Numbered from the stretch's first letter, positions 26,930 through 37,242 are shown. The stretch: DNA of 64,000 nucleotides from Novosphingobium sp. Gsoil 351 (GCF_009707465.1 NZ_CP046120.1:1827501-1891500); one strand, 5' to 3'. Notes: generated by a model from the letters alone, not told the origin. Made by a program: numbers and translations.

Positions 26930-27205
26930 TTACATCTTCTTGTCGGCTTCGGCCTTCTCGACGCCTTCCTTGGCACCTTCGGCGGCGCCGCTGGCGGCGG
27001 CATCGGCGGTCGTCGCGGCATCGGCAGCGGCTGCCGAAGCGTCGCCCATCGCGTCAGTCGCGCCGGTCGCCATCGCGTCAACGTTCGCGGCGGCATCCGA
27101 AGCAGCGGCGTCGGCAGTGGTGGCGGCGGCGTCCTCGGTCTTTTCCGAGCAGCCGGCGAGAGCGAAGGCAGTGCCGACAACCGCGGCGAGGATCAGTTTG
27201 CGCAT
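26930..27205 (-). CDS. Small Ala-rich lipoprotein
   Basis: A 91-residue protein with a lipoprotein signal MRKLILAAVVGTAFALAGCSEK (lipobox LAGC) and an extremely Ala/Asp-rich mature part made of repeating AADAAA-like units and ending EGVEKAEADKKM. No Pfam-type domain is recognisable; it is probably an extended or helical outer-membrane or periplasmic peptide, abundant in the envelope. It is monocistronic, with its own strong terminator, which suggests high expression. Comparable small entericidin-like lipoproteins occur in many alphaproteobacteria. Confidence 0.8.
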   Translation of the reverse strand: MRKLILAAVVGTAFALAGCSEKTEDAAATTADAAASDAAANVDAMATGATDAMGDASAAAADAATTADAAASGAAEGAKEGVEKAEADKKM

Positions 27206-27508
27206 TCGAGAGTTCCCTTAAGGACACAAAAAACGGGTGGAGCGCGCGACGGCCCCATGTCCAAAAGCGCCGCGCAAAGTCTACTGATTAGGAAGACTTC
27301 GGGGCGTCAAATAATCGTTTGCGCGCGTCTGTGCAAGCGCGGAGCGCGCGGCCGGTCGCATTCGTCCCCAAAATGCTTGATAGCCGCCAATTGTGTCGTC
27401 GATATGACGGGCTCGCGATAGCCTCGGAGGAACGGGGCCTGCCGGGTTTCGCGCCGCGATTCGCCGACCCGGCGTGACGCCCGCGCACCGCGCTGCTAGG
27501 CGATTCTC
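27206..27508. other. Divergent intergenic region before polA
   Basis: No coding gene can be supported. The region carries the promoters of the lipoprotein gene (minus) and polA (plus). A minus-strand open frame 27488-27288 lacks any coding signal. Around 27370-27400 the sequence is less GC-rich (GCTTGATAGCCGCCAATTGTG), a plausible promoter zone, but I cannot define boxes with confidence. Confidence 0.45.
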
Positions 27509-30349
27509 ATGTCGAACCGCCAGCATCTCTACCTCGTCGATGGCTCCGCCTATATCTTCCGCGCCTATCATCGCCTGCCGCCGCTGACCAACCCGCGCGG
27601 GGTGCCGGTGGGCGCGGTCTATGGCTATACCACGATGCTGTGGCGCCTGGCCGAAGACCTCAACAAGGCCGACGGACCGACGCATCTGGCGGTGATCCTC
27701 GACAAGGGCGCGACCAGCTTCCGCAACAGGCTCTACGATCAGTACAAGGCGCACCGCCCGCCCCCGCCCGAAGACCTCGTCCCACAGTTCCCGCTGATCC
27801 GCGACGCCACGCGCGCGTTCAGCCTGGCTTGTATCGAGGAGGACGATCTCGAGGCCGATGACCTCATCGCCAGCTATGCCCGCGCGGCCACGCTGAGGGG
27901 CTGGGACGTGACCATCGTCAGCTCTGACAAGGACCTGATGCAGCTCGTGGGCAAGTGCGCCGAAGGCGGCGGCTGCATCGACATGCTCGATACGATGAAG
28001 AACCAGCGGATCGACATTCCCGAAGTGATCGAGAAGTTCGGCGTTCCACCCGAGAAGGTCGGCGACGTGCTCGCGCTGATGGGCGACGCGGTCGACAATG
28101 TGCCGGGCATCCGCGGAATCGGGCCGAAAACCGCGACCAAGCTGATCCAGGATTACGGCGATCTTGAATCGGCGCTCGCCGCCGCGCCGACGATGAAGCC
28201 GTCCAAGATGCAGCAGAGCCTGATCGACCAGGCCGAGATGGCGCGGCTCAGCCGGGTGCTGGTCCAGCTCAAGGAAGACTGCGAGCTGCCGATACCGATC
28301 GAGGATTTCGCGCTGGCCGCGATTCCACCCGATCCGCTCGCCTCGTTCCTGACCGAGCACGGCTTCACCAGCCTGCTCAAGCGATTGGGAGCGGGCGGCA
28401 GCGCGCCGGGTCCGGCGACTCAACTGAATCCCGCCAAGCCCGTCACCCCCGGCGCGGCAGCCGCTCCGCAGGGGAGCCGCCAGACGCTGCCTGAATTTCC
28501 GCCGGTCGATCTCGACGCCTACGAATGCGTTCAGACGATCGAGGCGCTCGACCGCTGGATTGCGCGCGCCTTTGCCGCAAGAGCCGTGGCGTTCGATACC
28601 GAGACCAGCTCGCTCGACGCGATGCGCGCCGAGCTGGCCGGGGTCAGCCTCGCGCTCGGCCCGAACGATGCCTGCTACATCCCGCTCGGCCATGGCGGGT
28701 CGGACATGTTCGCCGAACGGCCGCTCCAGATCGACAAGGCCACGGCGCTCGCCCGGCTCAAGCCGCTGCTGGAAAGCGACGCGGTGCTCAAGATCGGGCA
28801 GAACGCCAAGTACGACATCAACATTTTTGCGCGGGCCGGAATCCAGGTCGCCCCGATCGACGATACGATGGTGATCAGCTTCGATCTCGACGCCGGGCGC
28901 GGCGAAGAGGGGATCGGCGGGGGCCACGGGATGGACGAGCTCGCCACCCGCCATCTCGACCACACCACGCTGACCTTCAAGGACATCTGCGGCAGCGGCA
29001 AGAAGGCGATCCCGTTCGGCGAAGTCCCGCTCGACCGCGCCACGCGTTATGCCGCCGAGGACGCCGACGTCACCTGGCGGCTGTGGACCCTGCTCAGGCC
29101 GCGGCTCGCCGAGGAAGGCGGGACGCGAGTCTACCAGACCGTCGACCGCCCGACGATCGCGGCGATCGCGGCGATGGAGCGGCATGGGATCAAGGTCGAC
29201 CGCGAACGGCTCGCGGGCCTGTCGACCGAGTTCACCCACGCCATCGCCGGGCTGGAGACCGAGATCCACGGCCTCGCCGGCCAACCTTTCACCATCGGCA
29301 GCCCCAAGCAGCTCGGCGACATCCTGTTCGACAAGCTGGGCTACAAAGGCGGGCGCAAGGGTAAGAGCGGGCAGTATTCGACCGACGTCGGCATTCTCGA
29401 AGGGCTGGCCGCCCAAGGCGCGGAGATGCCCGGCAAAGTGCTCGAATGGCGCCAGCTATCGAAGCTGAAATCGACCTATACCGAGGCGTTGCAGGCCGCG
29501 ATCAACCCCGCGACCGGGCGCGTCCATACCAGCTACAGCCTGGTCGGCGCGCAAACCGGGCGATTGAGTTCGAACGACCCCAACCTGCAGAACATCCCGA
29601 TCCGCACCGCACTGGGCCGCCAGATCCGCGACGCCTTCGTCGCCGAACCCGGAAACGTGCTGCTCTCGGCCGATTACAGCCAGATCGAGCTGCGCCTCGC
29701 CGCGCACATGGCCGACGTCCCACCTTTGAAGGAGGCATTTGCGGCGGGCGAGGACATTCACTCGCGAACCGCGATGGAAATGTTCGGGACGGTCGACCGC
29801 GACACCCGCGGGCGGGCGAAAACGATCAACTTCGCGATCCTCTATGGCATCAGCCGCTGGGGCCTCGCGGGTCGCCTCGGAGTCACGCCCGAGGAGGCGC
29901 AGGGAATGATCGACCGCTATTTCCAACGGTTCCCCGGCATCCAGCGTTACATCGTCGCCACGCTGGAGAGCGTGCGCGAGCGCGGCTATTCCGAGACGCT
30001 GTTCGGGCGCAAGACATGGTTCCCGCGGATTTCCTCGCGCAACCCCAACGAACGCTCAGGGTCGGAGCGCGCGGCGATCAACGCGCCGATCCAGGGTACG
30101 AGCGCCGACATCATCAAGCGCGCGATGGCGCGGATGCTGCCCGCTCTGGCGGATGCCGGGCTGGAGCATGTGCGGATGCTGCTTCAGGTCCACGACGAGC
30201 TGGTGTTCGAACTGCCCGAAGCGGACGTCGCGGCCGCAAGTCCGGTGATCGAGCGGGTGATGGCCGATGCCGCTCTACCGGCGGTCGTGCTCGACGTACC
30301 GCTGGGGATCGAGATCGGCACCGGCCTGAGTTGGGGGGCAGCACACTGA
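27509..30349 (+). CDS. polA: DNA polymerase I
   Basis: A 946-residue three-domain Pol I. The 5'-3' exonuclease (residues 1-300) begins YLVDGSAYIFRAYH and includes EEDDLEADDLIASYA. The 3'-5' proofreading domain is intact: Exo I AFDTETSSLD and the later acidic residues in NAKYDINIF and YAAEDADVTWRLW. The polymerase domain has motif A ADYSQIELRLAAHM and motif C LQVHDELVFEL, and the TGRLSSNDPNLQNIPIR motif. It fills gaps and removes RNA primers. ATG at 27509. Large open frames on the opposite strand are shadows. Confidence 0.98.
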   Translation: MSNRQHLYLVDGSAYIFRAYHRLPPLTNPRGVPVGAVYGYTTMLWRLAEDLNKADGPTHLAVILDKGATSFRNRLYDQYKAHRPPPPEDLVPQFPLIRDATRAFSLACIEEDDLEADDLIASYARAATLRGWDVTIVSSDKDLMQLVGKCAEGGGCIDMLDTMKNQRIDIPEVIEKFGVPPEKVGDVLALMGDAVDNVPGIRGIGPKTATKLIQDYGDLESALAAAPTMKPSKMQQSLIDQAEMARLSRVLVQLKEDCELPIPIEDFALAAIPPDPLASFLTEHGFTSLLKRLGAGGSAPGPATQLNPAKPVTPGAAAAPQGSRQTLPEFPPVDLDAYECVQTIEALDRWIARAFAARAVAFDTETSSLDAMRAELAGVSLALGPNDACYIPLGHGGSDMFAERPLQIDKATALARLKPLLESDAVLKIGQNAKYDINIFARAGIQVAPIDDTMVISFDLDAGRGEEGIGGGHGMDELATRHLDHTTLTFKDICGSGKKAIPFGEVPLDRATRYAAEDADVTWRLWTLLRPRLAEEGGTRVYQTVDRPTIAAIAAMERHGIKVDRERLAGLSTEFTHAIAGLETEIHGLAGQPFTIGSPKQLGDILFDKLGYKGGRKGKSGQYSTDVGILEGLAAQGAEMPGKVLEWRQLSKLKSTYTEALQAAINPATGRVHTSYSLVGAQTGRLSSNDPNLQNIPIRTALGRQIRDAFVAEPGNVLLSADYSQIELRLAAHMADVPPLKEAFAAGEDIHSRTAMEMFGTVDRDTRGRAKTINFAILYGISRWGLAGRLGVTPEEAQGMIDRYFQRFPGIQRYIVATLESVRERGYSETLFGRKTWFPRISSRNPNERSGSERAAINAPIQGTSADIIKRAMARMLPALADAGLEHVRMLLQVHDELVFELPEADVAAASPVIERVMADAALPAVVLDVPLGIEIGTGLSWGAAH

Positions 30350-30400
30350 CTGCCGTCCGCCTTGTGACGGACGCGGCGCTCGCCTAGGCAGCGTCTGCCC

Positions 30401-31705
30401 ATGGCTCTCGAAACCGAACAGCAGATTTTCGCGCGCAAGCGGCTCGGGTGGCGCCGCACCGCGCCGGGGATGGCCAGCCTGGCGCTGTTCGGCCTGGTCG
30501 CGCTGTCGCTGCTTGCGGCCACCTTCCTGATCTTCTCCACCGTCCGCGCCGAGCGGGCCGAGCGGGTCCAGGTCGCCCAGACCCGCGAAGTGCTTGAGGC
30601 GCTGCGCGAGATCACTACCGCCACGCTCAACGCCGAGACCGGCCAGCGCGGCTATATCATTACGCTCGACCGCCGCTATCTCGCCCCGTTCCAGCTTGGC
30701 GCCGCCTCGTACCCAACCGCGATGCGCCGCCTCCACGCGCTGCTCGATCCCGCCGCCGATGCGCGTCAGCGGGCGCTCGTCGCGCGCGTCGAGAAGCTGG
30801 CCGACGCCAAGTTTGCGGAGATGGCCGAGACCGTCTCGCTGGTCGACGACGGGCGGATCGTCGATGCCGAGGCACGCCTGCTCAGCGACGAAGGTCAGCA
30901 GCTGATGACCGAGCTGCGCGCGACCGCGGGCGAGCTCGAGGCGATCGAGGCGGGACAGCTGAGGCGCGCGGCAAGCGACACCCTGCGGCTCGAAGGGCGC
31001 ATGGCCCCGCTGCTCGCGGGGCTGCTGCTGCTGATCCTCGGGGCGCTCGTGCTGGGGTTGTGGCAGGTCGTGCGTGGGGCGCGGGCCGAGGCGCTGGCCG
31101 CGACTGCGCAAGACCTGAGCGCAGCGCGCGACCGCGCCGATCTGCTCGCGGGCGAGCTCAACCACCGGGTCAAGAACCTGTTCGCGGTGGTCCTGGCGAT
31201 CGTCAAGATGAGCGGCAAGGGCGATCCGGCGGCCAAGCCGGCGATCGACAAAATTGCCCAGCGGCTCCACGCCCTGCTCCGCTCGCACGAAGTGACCCAG
31301 GGCGATCGCACCCGGCCAGAGATTGACCTGCGCGAATTGGTCGATACCGCGCTGGAGCCCTACCGGCTGGACGAATCGCGCGGGCGGATCGAGGGGGATC
31401 CGGTCATGCTGCGCTCGCATCTGGCGGTGCCGCTGGGACTAGTGCTCCACGAGCTGGTGACCAACGCGGTCAAGTATGGCGCGCTTGCCAATGGCGATGG
31501 CAAGCTGGCGGTAAGCTGGCGGCACGAGGGCGGGCGGGTCCGCCTGATCTGGCGCGAAGAAGGCGCCAAGCCCGTCGCGCCTTCAGGCGACGAAGGCTTC
31601 GGCTCGATGCTGATCGGCAGCTCGGCCAAGCAGATCGCCGGAACGATCGAGCGCCACTTTCACCCGACTGGGGTGGAAGTGACGATGGATTTTCCGGTCA
31701 AGTAG
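30401..31705 (+). CDS. CHASE3-HWE/HisKA_2 sensor histidine kinase
   Basis: A 434-residue membrane kinase. Membrane helices lie near residues 24-47 and 201-223, with a CHASE3-type sensory domain between (LEALREITTATLNAETGQRG and GYIITLD, typical). The phospho-acceptor is His255 in ELNHRVKNLFAVV, the HWE/HisKA_2 signature. The ATPase part has LVLHELVTNAVKYGAL and GFGSMLI. Such kinases in alphaproteobacteria often feed the general stress response (PhyR/NepR/EcfG), but no partner regulator is adjacent. It starts 51 bases after polA and may be read from the polA promoter. Confidence 0.9.
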   Translation: MALETEQQIFARKRLGWRRTAPGMASLALFGLVALSLLAATFLIFSTVRAERAERVQVAQTREVLEALREITTATLNAETGQRGYIITLDRRYLAPFQLGAASYPTAMRRLHALLDPAADARQRALVARVEKLADAKFAEMAETVSLVDDGRIVDAEARLLSDEGQQLMTELRATAGELEAIEAGQLRRAASDTLRLEGRMAPLLAGLLLLILGALVLGLWQVVRGARAEALAATAQDLSAARDRADLLAGELNHRVKNLFAVVLAIVKMSGKGDPAAKPAIDKIAQRLHALLRSHEVTQGDRTRPEIDLRELVDTALEPYRLDESRGRIEGDPVMLRSHLAVPLGLVLHELVTNAVKYGALANGDGKLAVSWRHEGGRVRLIWREEGAKPVAPSGDEGFGSMLIGSSAKQIAGTIERHFHPTGVEVTMDFPVK

Positions 31706-31713
31706 GCACGCAG

Positions 31714-31796
31714 CGTCGGGCAGCCGACGCGACGCAGGAGCAAACGAACCGTGCTTCGATAAGCTCGGCGCCAGTGGGTTCCAGGCTAGCTCGTTA
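31714..31796. repeat. Hairpin and REP-like unit after the kinase gene
   Basis: A 7-bp stem GCGTCGG-GCAG-CCGACGC at 31714-31731 lies just after the kinase stop and has no T-tract. Next to it is one arm of the family repeat (CGTGCTTCGATAAGCTCGGCG). Both the kinase and the convergent cdc48-like transcript end here, so the palindrome may help 3'-end formation. Confidence 0.45.
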
Positions 31797-31801
31797 CTCC
31801 C

Positions 31802-34121
31802 TCACCCGTGCTTCACATCGCGCGTCGAACTGACCATGCCCGGCGCGATGAAGCCGATGGGCGAGACCTCCATCGCCCGCTTCTTCAGCTCGCCCTTCAT
31901 CTTGGCGTATTCCTCTTCCATCTCCGCGGTCACCGTCGCGCGCGAATCCTCGAGCGCCTCGCGGAAATCTTCGCCGGTGACGTCGCGGACCTCGGCTCCG
32001 GCCCGGCGCAGCGCGTTGAGGCCGGCGCGGCGAACGACGTCCTCCAAGTCGGCGCCGGTGAAGCGCTCGGTCTTGGCGGCGACCTTCGCCAGATCGACGT
32101 CCGCGGCCAGGGGCATCCCCGCGGTGTGAATCTTGAGGATGTGCAGCCGCCCCGCCTCGCTCGGCGTGCCGACGTAGACCAGTTCATCGAACCTTCCCGG
32201 CCGCAGCAGCGCCGGATCGACCAGCGCCGGGCGGTTGGTGGCGCCGATCACGATGACCGACTGCAGCTCCTCCAGCCCGTCCATCTCCGCCAGGATCGTG
32301 TTGACCACCCGTGCGGTCGCCTGCGGCTCGCCGGCGCTGCTTCCACGCGCGGGGACCAGGCTGTCGATCTCGTCGATGAAGATCAGGCATGGCGCGACCT
32401 GGCGGGCGCGCGCGAACAGCCGCGCGATCTGCTGCTCGCTCTCGCCGAACCACTTGCTCAGCAAATCGGACGATTTGATCGAGATGAAGTTGGCCTCGGC
32501 TTCCTTCGCCACTGCCTTGGCGAGAAGCGTCTTGCCGGTCCCGGGAGGCCCATAGAGCAGAAAGCCCTTGGCCGGGCGGATGCCCAGCCGGTGGAATGCC
32601 TCGGGCAGCTTGAGGCGGCAGCTCGATGCCTTCGCGCAGCGTCTCGCGCGCCTCGTCGAGACCGCCGACGTCGTCCCAACCCACGGTCGGCACTTGGACC
32701 ATCACCTCGCGCATTGCGCTTGGCTGGATCCGCTTGAGCGCGTCGAGGAAGTCCTCGCGCTCGACCCGCAAGTCGTCGAGCACTTCGGGCGGGATCGTCT
32801 GCGCTTCAAGATCGAGCTTGGGCATGATCCGCCGGACCGCCTCGATCGCCGCCTCGCGCGTCAGCGCGGCCAGATCGGCACCGACGAAGCCGTGCGTGGT
32901 GCGCGCCAGCTCCTTGAGATCGACCCCTTCGCCCAGTGGCATACCGCGGGTGTGGATCGCCAGGATTTCGCGGCGACCGCCCTCATCCGGCACGCCAATA
33001 ACGATCTCGCGATCGAACCGACCGGGCCGGCGCAGCGCCTCGTCGATCGCGTCGGGACGGTTGGTCGCGGCGATCACCACGAGGCTGACGCGCGCTTCGA
33101 TCCCATCCATCAGCGTCAGGAGCTGGGCGACAAGGCGCTTCTCCGCCTCGCCATGCACCTGGTCGCGTTTGGGTGCGATCGAATCGATCTCGTCGATGAA
33201 GATGATCGCGGGGGCCGAACGGGTAGCCTCTTCGAACACCTCGCGCAGGCGCCGCTCGCTCTCGCCATAAGCCGAACCCATGATCTCTGGGCCGTTGATC
33301 GTGAAGAAGCTGGCGTCGCTTTCGTTGGCGACGGCCTTGGCCAACCGGGTCTTGCCCGTCCCCGGCGGGCCGTGGAGCAGCACCCCCTTGGGCGGATCGA
33401 CCCCCAGCCGCCGGAACAGCTCGGGATAGCGGAGCGGTAGCTCGACCATTTCGCGCAACTGCCGGATAGTGTCGCCGATCCCGCCGACGTCGTCGTAGTT
33501 GAGCTCGGCGCGGCTGTCGCGCGGCTCTTCATACTCGGCGCGCAACTCGACCTCGGTATTTTCGTCTATGAAGACGACGCCCTTGGGCACCGTCGCCACC
33601 ACCGACAGGCGGATCTGGGTCAGCGCGAAGGCGGGCACGTTGAGCATCTGGCGCAGCTGGGGCGGCATGTCGCCACGATCGACCTGCTGTTGCCCGGCGG
33701 TGGCAACGAGATCGCCCAGCGTCAGCGTCCGCCCGAAGAAGTTGCGCTTGAGCGCCTGCGCCGGGCCTTGGAGCCGCAACTCGCGCTGGGCGGGAGCGAA
33801 TACCACCCGGCTCGCGGGCTTGGCGACGGCTTTGCGCACCACTACATGCTCGCCCGAAGCGACTTCGGCGTTGGCGCGCTGGAGGCCGTCGAGGCGAATC
33901 ACCTCGATCCCCTCGTCTTCGGGGTGAGGCAGGATCGCGCGCGCGGCGGTCGCGCGCTTGCCCTCGATCTCGATTACGTCGCCTTCGGTAATCCCCAGCT
34001 GGGCCATCGTGGCGCGGCTGATTCGCGCGAAGCCGGTTCCGCTCTCTTCCTGGCGCGCACCCGCGACCTGGAGCCTGATCCCGTTGTCGGTAAGTGCGAT
34101 CGCGGTCGCTGCGTCAGCCAT
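31802..34121 (-). pseudogene. CDC48/VAT-type double AAA ATPase, split by a frameshift
   Basis: An about 770-residue ATP-driven unfoldase of the CDC48/p97/VAT family: an N-domain (residues about 1-190), then two AAA modules. The first has Walker [16 protein letters not shown] and Walker [15 protein letters not shown], the second GPPGTGKT and [16 protein letters not shown]. The frame breaks near 32612-32620: the sequence reads [14 protein letters not shown], but removing one C gives [20 protein letters not shown], the family sequence, and leads into the second module (32512 onward). A one-base insertion is therefore likely. ATG at 34121 ([14 protein letters not shown]) is preferred over an upstream TTG. 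The substrate is unknown. Confidence 0.9.
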
Positions 34122-34259
34122 GGCCCGTCCTGTCAATTAGTCTTCTAGGCGAAGCTAGGGTTGCACGACCGGGAATTCAAACGGGCGGCGCGCTCGGACG
34201 ATCCCAAGACCAGGTAGAAAAAGCGCGGATGTCACCGTCATCCCCTCGCCCGGGCGCAG

Positions 34260-34339
34260 AAAAAAGGCCCGGACGTTGCCGTCCGGGCCATGAAAGTTTT
34301 GGGAGAGGATGCCTGAAAGGCAGGATCGTTATGCTCCTG
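34260..34339 (-). ncRNA. Candidate small RNA with CCTCTCCC loop
   Basis: On the minus strand, a short transcript of about 80 nt would start near 34339, fold a small stem (TGCC-TTTCA-GGCA), expose a C/T-rich single-stranded segment (CCTCTCCCAAAAC) complementary to Shine-Dalgarno sequences, and end with a perfect 10-bp terminator stem GGCCCGGACG / CGTCCGGGCC (loop GCAA on this strand) followed by six T. No open frame fits. This layout resembles alphaproteobacterial sRNAs with anti-SD CU-rich loops. It is an inference from structure; I cannot name a family. Confidence 0.5.
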
Positions 34340-34345
34340 ACCCAA

Positions 34346-34375
34346 ATATTGTGCAAGTGCGAAAAGGGATTTCAA
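34346..34375 (-). promoter_or_regulatory. Sigma70-like promoter of the candidate sRNA
   Basis: On the minus strand TTGAAA (-35, 34375-34370) and CAATAT (-10, 34351-34346) are separated by 18 bases, giving a start near 34339. The match to TTGACA/TATAAT is fair. It supports, but does not prove, independent transcription of the RNA. Confidence 0.45.
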
Positions 34376-34515
34376 GGATGAAAAAAACGCAATCGTAGGG
34401 CTAGATCGCGCGATACTGGCCGAAATGCTCGGACAGCCGGCAATTCGGAATGTCCTAAAAGCCGCTGACGCCTATCCGAAGCCGCGTTCACCGCTGCGAT
34501 GCAGCACGTCGGTGA

Positions 34516-34881
34516 TCAATCGGGCCGTGCGCAGCCGCGCTCGGTCGCCGGCCCGACGCTGCGCTCGACCGAAAACGGATAGACCGTGTCCGACATTCCA
34601 TCGCTACACGGACCGGCGGTCACCCGCAGACGCAATGGCCGGCCATCAAGCAGCCCGCCGATATCGGCAAATCCGGGACCGGCGGTGCGTGTGACCGCGA
34701 CGACCCGGCCCCGCTGGTCGAGCGGAGTCGAATAGGTCAGGCGATCGCCGTCCACTTTGGCCGCCCAGAACGGCTCGGTCCCCAACGCAGTGAAGCGTCC
34801 CGGAAGCGCGAAGTCCGCCGTCGTTCTCACGCATCCACCCAAGAACAAGGCGGCCGGTGCGGCGATGAAGACCAAGCGCAA
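34516..34881 (-). CDS. Small lipoprotein of the COG3650 type
   Basis: A 121-residue protein with a lipoprotein signal [19 protein letters not shown] (lipobox LGGC). The mature part has the motif [19 protein letters not shown], shared with COG3650 predicted membrane/lipoproteins (G-EPFW), then [17 protein letters not shown], including two Cys positions typical of the family (fragments). The function is unknown; it probably sits at the envelope. The next gene upstream is a divergent HAD gene 104 bases away. Confidence 0.8.
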   Translation of the reverse strand: MRLVFIAAPAALFLGGCVRTTADFALPGRFTALGTEPFWAAKVDGDRLTYSTPLDQRGRVVAVTRTAGPGFADIGGLLDGRPLRLRVTAGPCSDGMSDTVYPFSVERSVGPATERGCARPD

Positions 34882-34984
34882 GCAGCTTCTCCGTGTAGGT
34901 CGAGCCCCGCGGAATGCCTAGCATGGCGGAGTCATCCTCGCGAGCAATTGTGCTTCGCCGCGGCGCCGCCTATGGCCCCGCGCG

Positions 34985-35644
34985 ATGGATATTCGGGCAG
35001 CGATCTTCGATTTCGGCGGGGTCATCACCGCCTCGCCTTTCGAAGCGTTCAACCGGCTCGAGGCCGAGCGCGGGCTGCCCCACGACCTCGTCCGCCGGAT
35101 CAATGCCGCCGATCCCGACGGCAATGCCTGGGCCTTGCTCGAACGCGCCGAAATCGGTCGCGCCGAATTCGACGCGCGGTTTGCCGCAGAGGCGGCGGCG
35201 CTGGGCCACGACCTGCGCGGCGCCGACGTGCTGGCGGTGATCGCCGGGGCGATCCGCCCGGGAATGGTCGCCGCGCTCGACACGATCCGCGCCGCGGGGT
35301 TCAAGCTGGGCTGCATCACCAACAACGTGCCGGGCAGCAGCGGCCCGGCTATGGCCGCCGACGCGCATGCCGAATCGCGCTATGCCGATATCTTCGCCCG
35401 GTTCGATTGCGTGATCGAAAGCGCCAAGGCCGGGATCCGCAAGCCCGACCCGCGCATCTACCTGATGATGTGCGAGGCCTTGGCGGCATCGCCAAACGAA
35501 TGCGTCTATCTCGACGACCTGGGGATCAACTGCAAACCCGCCGCCGTGCTGGGGATGACCGCGATCAAGGTGACGGGCGAGGCGCAGGCGCTCGAGGACC
35601 TGTCGCGGGTCCTGGACATCGATTTGGTCGGAGAACCCGCATGA
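34985..35644 (+). CDS. HAD-IA family hydrolase
   Basis: A 219-residue HAD subfamily IA protein. Motif I is [10 protein letters not shown] (nucleophile Asp followed by Gly in place of the usual second Asp, as in the epoxide-hydrolase N-terminal phosphatase group), motif II is GCITNN, motif III the Lys of [10 protein letters not shown] and motif [11 protein letters not shown]. The group contains the N-terminal domain of soluble epoxide hydrolase and of ACAD10. The substrate is unknown. Its stop overlaps the scoA start by 4 bases, so it leads the sco operon. Confidence 0.9.
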   Translation: MDIRAAIFDFGGVITASPFEAFNRLEAERGLPHDLVRRINAADPDGNAWALLERAEIGRAEFDARFAAEAAALGHDLRGADVLAVIAGAIRPGMVAALDTIRAAGFKLGCITNNVPGSSGPAMAADAHAESRYADIFARFDCVIESAKAGIRKPDPRIYLMMCEALAASPNECVYLDDLGINCKPAAVLGMTAIKVTGEAQALEDLSRVLDIDLVGEPA

Positions 35645-36360
35645 ACAAGCTCTATCCCGACGCCGCCGCCGCCTTGGACGGCCTGCTTCGCGACGGTCTG
35701 ACGATCGCCTGCGGCGGGTTCGGTCTGTGCGGCATTCCCGAGCGCCTGCTCGACGCGGTGCGCGACAGCGGGGTCAAGGACCTGACCTTCGCCAGCAACA
35801 ACGCCGGCATCGACAACGAAGGCATCGGCAAGCTGCTGCGCACGCGCCAGGTCAGGAAGATGATCGCCAGCTACGTCGGCGAGAACAAGGAGTTCGAACG
35901 CCAGTACCTGGCCGGCGAGTTGGAAGTGGAATTCTGTCCGCAGGGTACGCTGGCCGAACGCATGCGCGCGGGCGGCGCGGGGATTCCCGGTTTCTACACC
36001 AAGACCGGGGTCGGTACGCTGGTCGCCGAGGGCAAGGAGGCCAAGACCTTCGATGGCCGCAACGGCCCTGAGGAGTTCATCCTCGAGCGCGGCATCTTCG
36101 CCGATCTCAGCCTGGTCAAGGCGTGGAAGGCCGACGCGAGCGGCAACTGCGTGTTCCGCAAGACCGCGCGCAACTTCAACCAGCCCGCCGCCACCTGCGG
36201 CCAGGTCTGCGTGGTCGAAGTCGAGGAGATCGTCCCCACCGGCAGCCTCGATCCCGACGCGATCCACCTGCCCGGCGTCTACGTCCAGCGCCTGATCGTC
36301 GGCGCGCCCTACGACAAGAAGATCGAGTTCCGCATGACCCGGACGCGCGAGGCGGCGTGA
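35641..36360 (+). CDS. scoA: Succinyl-CoA:3-ketoacid CoA-transferase subunit A
   Basis: ScoA (239 aa) forms, with ScoB, a heterodimer that moves CoA from succinyl-CoA to acetoacetate or another 3-oxoacid, entering ketone-body use. It has the family glycine-rich turn [10 protein letters not shown], the segment [14 protein letters not shown] and [15 protein letters not shown]. Translation is coupled to the HAD gene at its start and to the lipoprotein gene at its end (GTGA). Uniquely, the scoA and scoB genes are separated by that lipoprotein gene, although they remain in one run. Confidence 0.95.
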   Translation: MNKLYPDAAAALDGLLRDGLTIACGGFGLCGIPERLLDAVRDSGVKDLTFASNNAGIDNEGIGKLLRTRQVRKMIASYVGENKEFERQYLAGELEVEFCPQGTLAERMRAGGAGIPGFYTKTGVGTLVAEGKEAKTFDGRNGPEEFILERGIFADLSLVKAWKADASGNCVFRKTARNFNQPAATCGQVCVVEVEEIVPTGSLDPDAIHLPGVYVQRLIVGAPYDKKIEFRMTRTREAA

Positions 36361-37226
36361 TCGGGCTGGCCGCCAAGGGCCGTTTGCTTGGCGCCCTCGC
36401 GGCGCTTGCGCTGCTCTCCGGCTGCATCGCCGCCGCCGCGCTGCCCCTGATGGCGGGCGGGGCGATGTTCGCCGGCGGCAACGTCAAGATCAGGGCGGCG
36501 ACACCGCGGCCCAAGTCCTCGGGCACGGTGCGGATCGCCCCCACGCCAGAGGAACGCACGGCCGGGACCGCGGTGGCCGCCTTGGCGCTACCGAGCGCCG
36601 CGCCGGCGGGCCTGGGTTCCACCGCTGTCCTCACCGGCCTGACCGAGCTTCCCCCACCCACTCCGTCGGCGGCCGACCCGTGGCGGGCGTTCGTCGACTA
36701 TGCGGCGCGGCAAGGCGCCGGGCTCGCCGGCAACGGACGGGGCCGTTCGGTCCTTCTCGAATCCGGCACCCAGCTCGTCCTGCCGAAGATGCGGACCTGC
36801 GAGGGCAAGCCCCCCGCGGTCATCGTCGATCTCGACGCCGGGCCGGGCCGATTCACCCCCGGCACGGCGGTGACCCCGTCGCCGGGCCTGGCCGAGGGCC
36901 TGGCGCGGCTTCGCGAAGCGGGGGTCGTGGTGCTGTGGATCAGCGCGCTGCCCGGAGGCGAGGTCGGTCAGGTCGCCGAGGCCTTGCGCTCCTCAGGGCT
37001 CGACCCGGAGGGCAAGGACCCGCTGCTGCTCGCCCGCTCGGCCGATGACCGCAAGCAGGTGCTGCGCGAGGACGCCAACAAGGACGTCTGCGTGATCGCG
37101 ATTGCCGGCGACCGCAAGGGCGACTTCGACGAGCTGTTCGACTACCTGCGCGATCCGCGCAGCGGCGACGGGCTCGACTACCTGCTCGGCGCTGGATGGT
37201 TCATAGCGCCCCCGCCGCTCGGCTGA
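36357..37226 (+). CDS. Lipoprotein of unknown function inserted in the sco operon
   Basis: A 289-residue protein with a GTG start at 36357 (overlapping the scoA stop) and a lipoprotein signal ending LALLSGC. After a Pro/Ser/Thr-rich linker comes a domain with [14 protein letters not shown], then [14 protein letters not shown], which loosely recalls the DxD nucleophile strand and second strand of HAD/acid-phosphatase folds, though the usual nucleophile pattern is not certain. The C-terminus [26 protein letters not shown] is characteristic. I do not recognise a named family. It keeps the same position in the operon on both sides. Confidence 0.75.
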   Translation: MIGLAAKGRLLGALAALALLSGCIAAAALPLMAGGAMFAGGNVKIRAATPRPKSSGTVRIAPTPEERTAGTAVAALALPSAAPAGLGSTAVLTGLTELPPPTPSAADPWRAFVDYAARQGAGLAGNGRGRSVLLESGTQLVLPKMRTCEGKPPAVIVDLDAGPGRFTPGTAVTPSPGLAEGLARLREAGVVVLWISALPGGEVGQVAEALRSSGLDPEGKDPLLLARSADDRKQVLREDANKDVCVIAIAGDRKGDFDELFDYLRDPRSGDGLDYLLGAGWFIAPPPLG

Positions 37227-37242
37227 CTGCAAAGGAGTTTCG

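Larger units (their letters stand above)
34122..34515. other. Intergenic region holding a candidate sRNA
   Basis: No protein-coding gene can be supported. It contains a strong minus-strand terminator (34260-34289), a sigma70-like promoter (34346-34375) and the transcript between them, listed separately. The rest (34376-34515) has no feature that I recognise. Confidence 0.5.

Noticed and set aside
27281..29416. 711-codon minus-strand frame opposite polA
   Set aside because: It is antisense to a well-conserved gene and has the composition expected of a codon-bias shadow.
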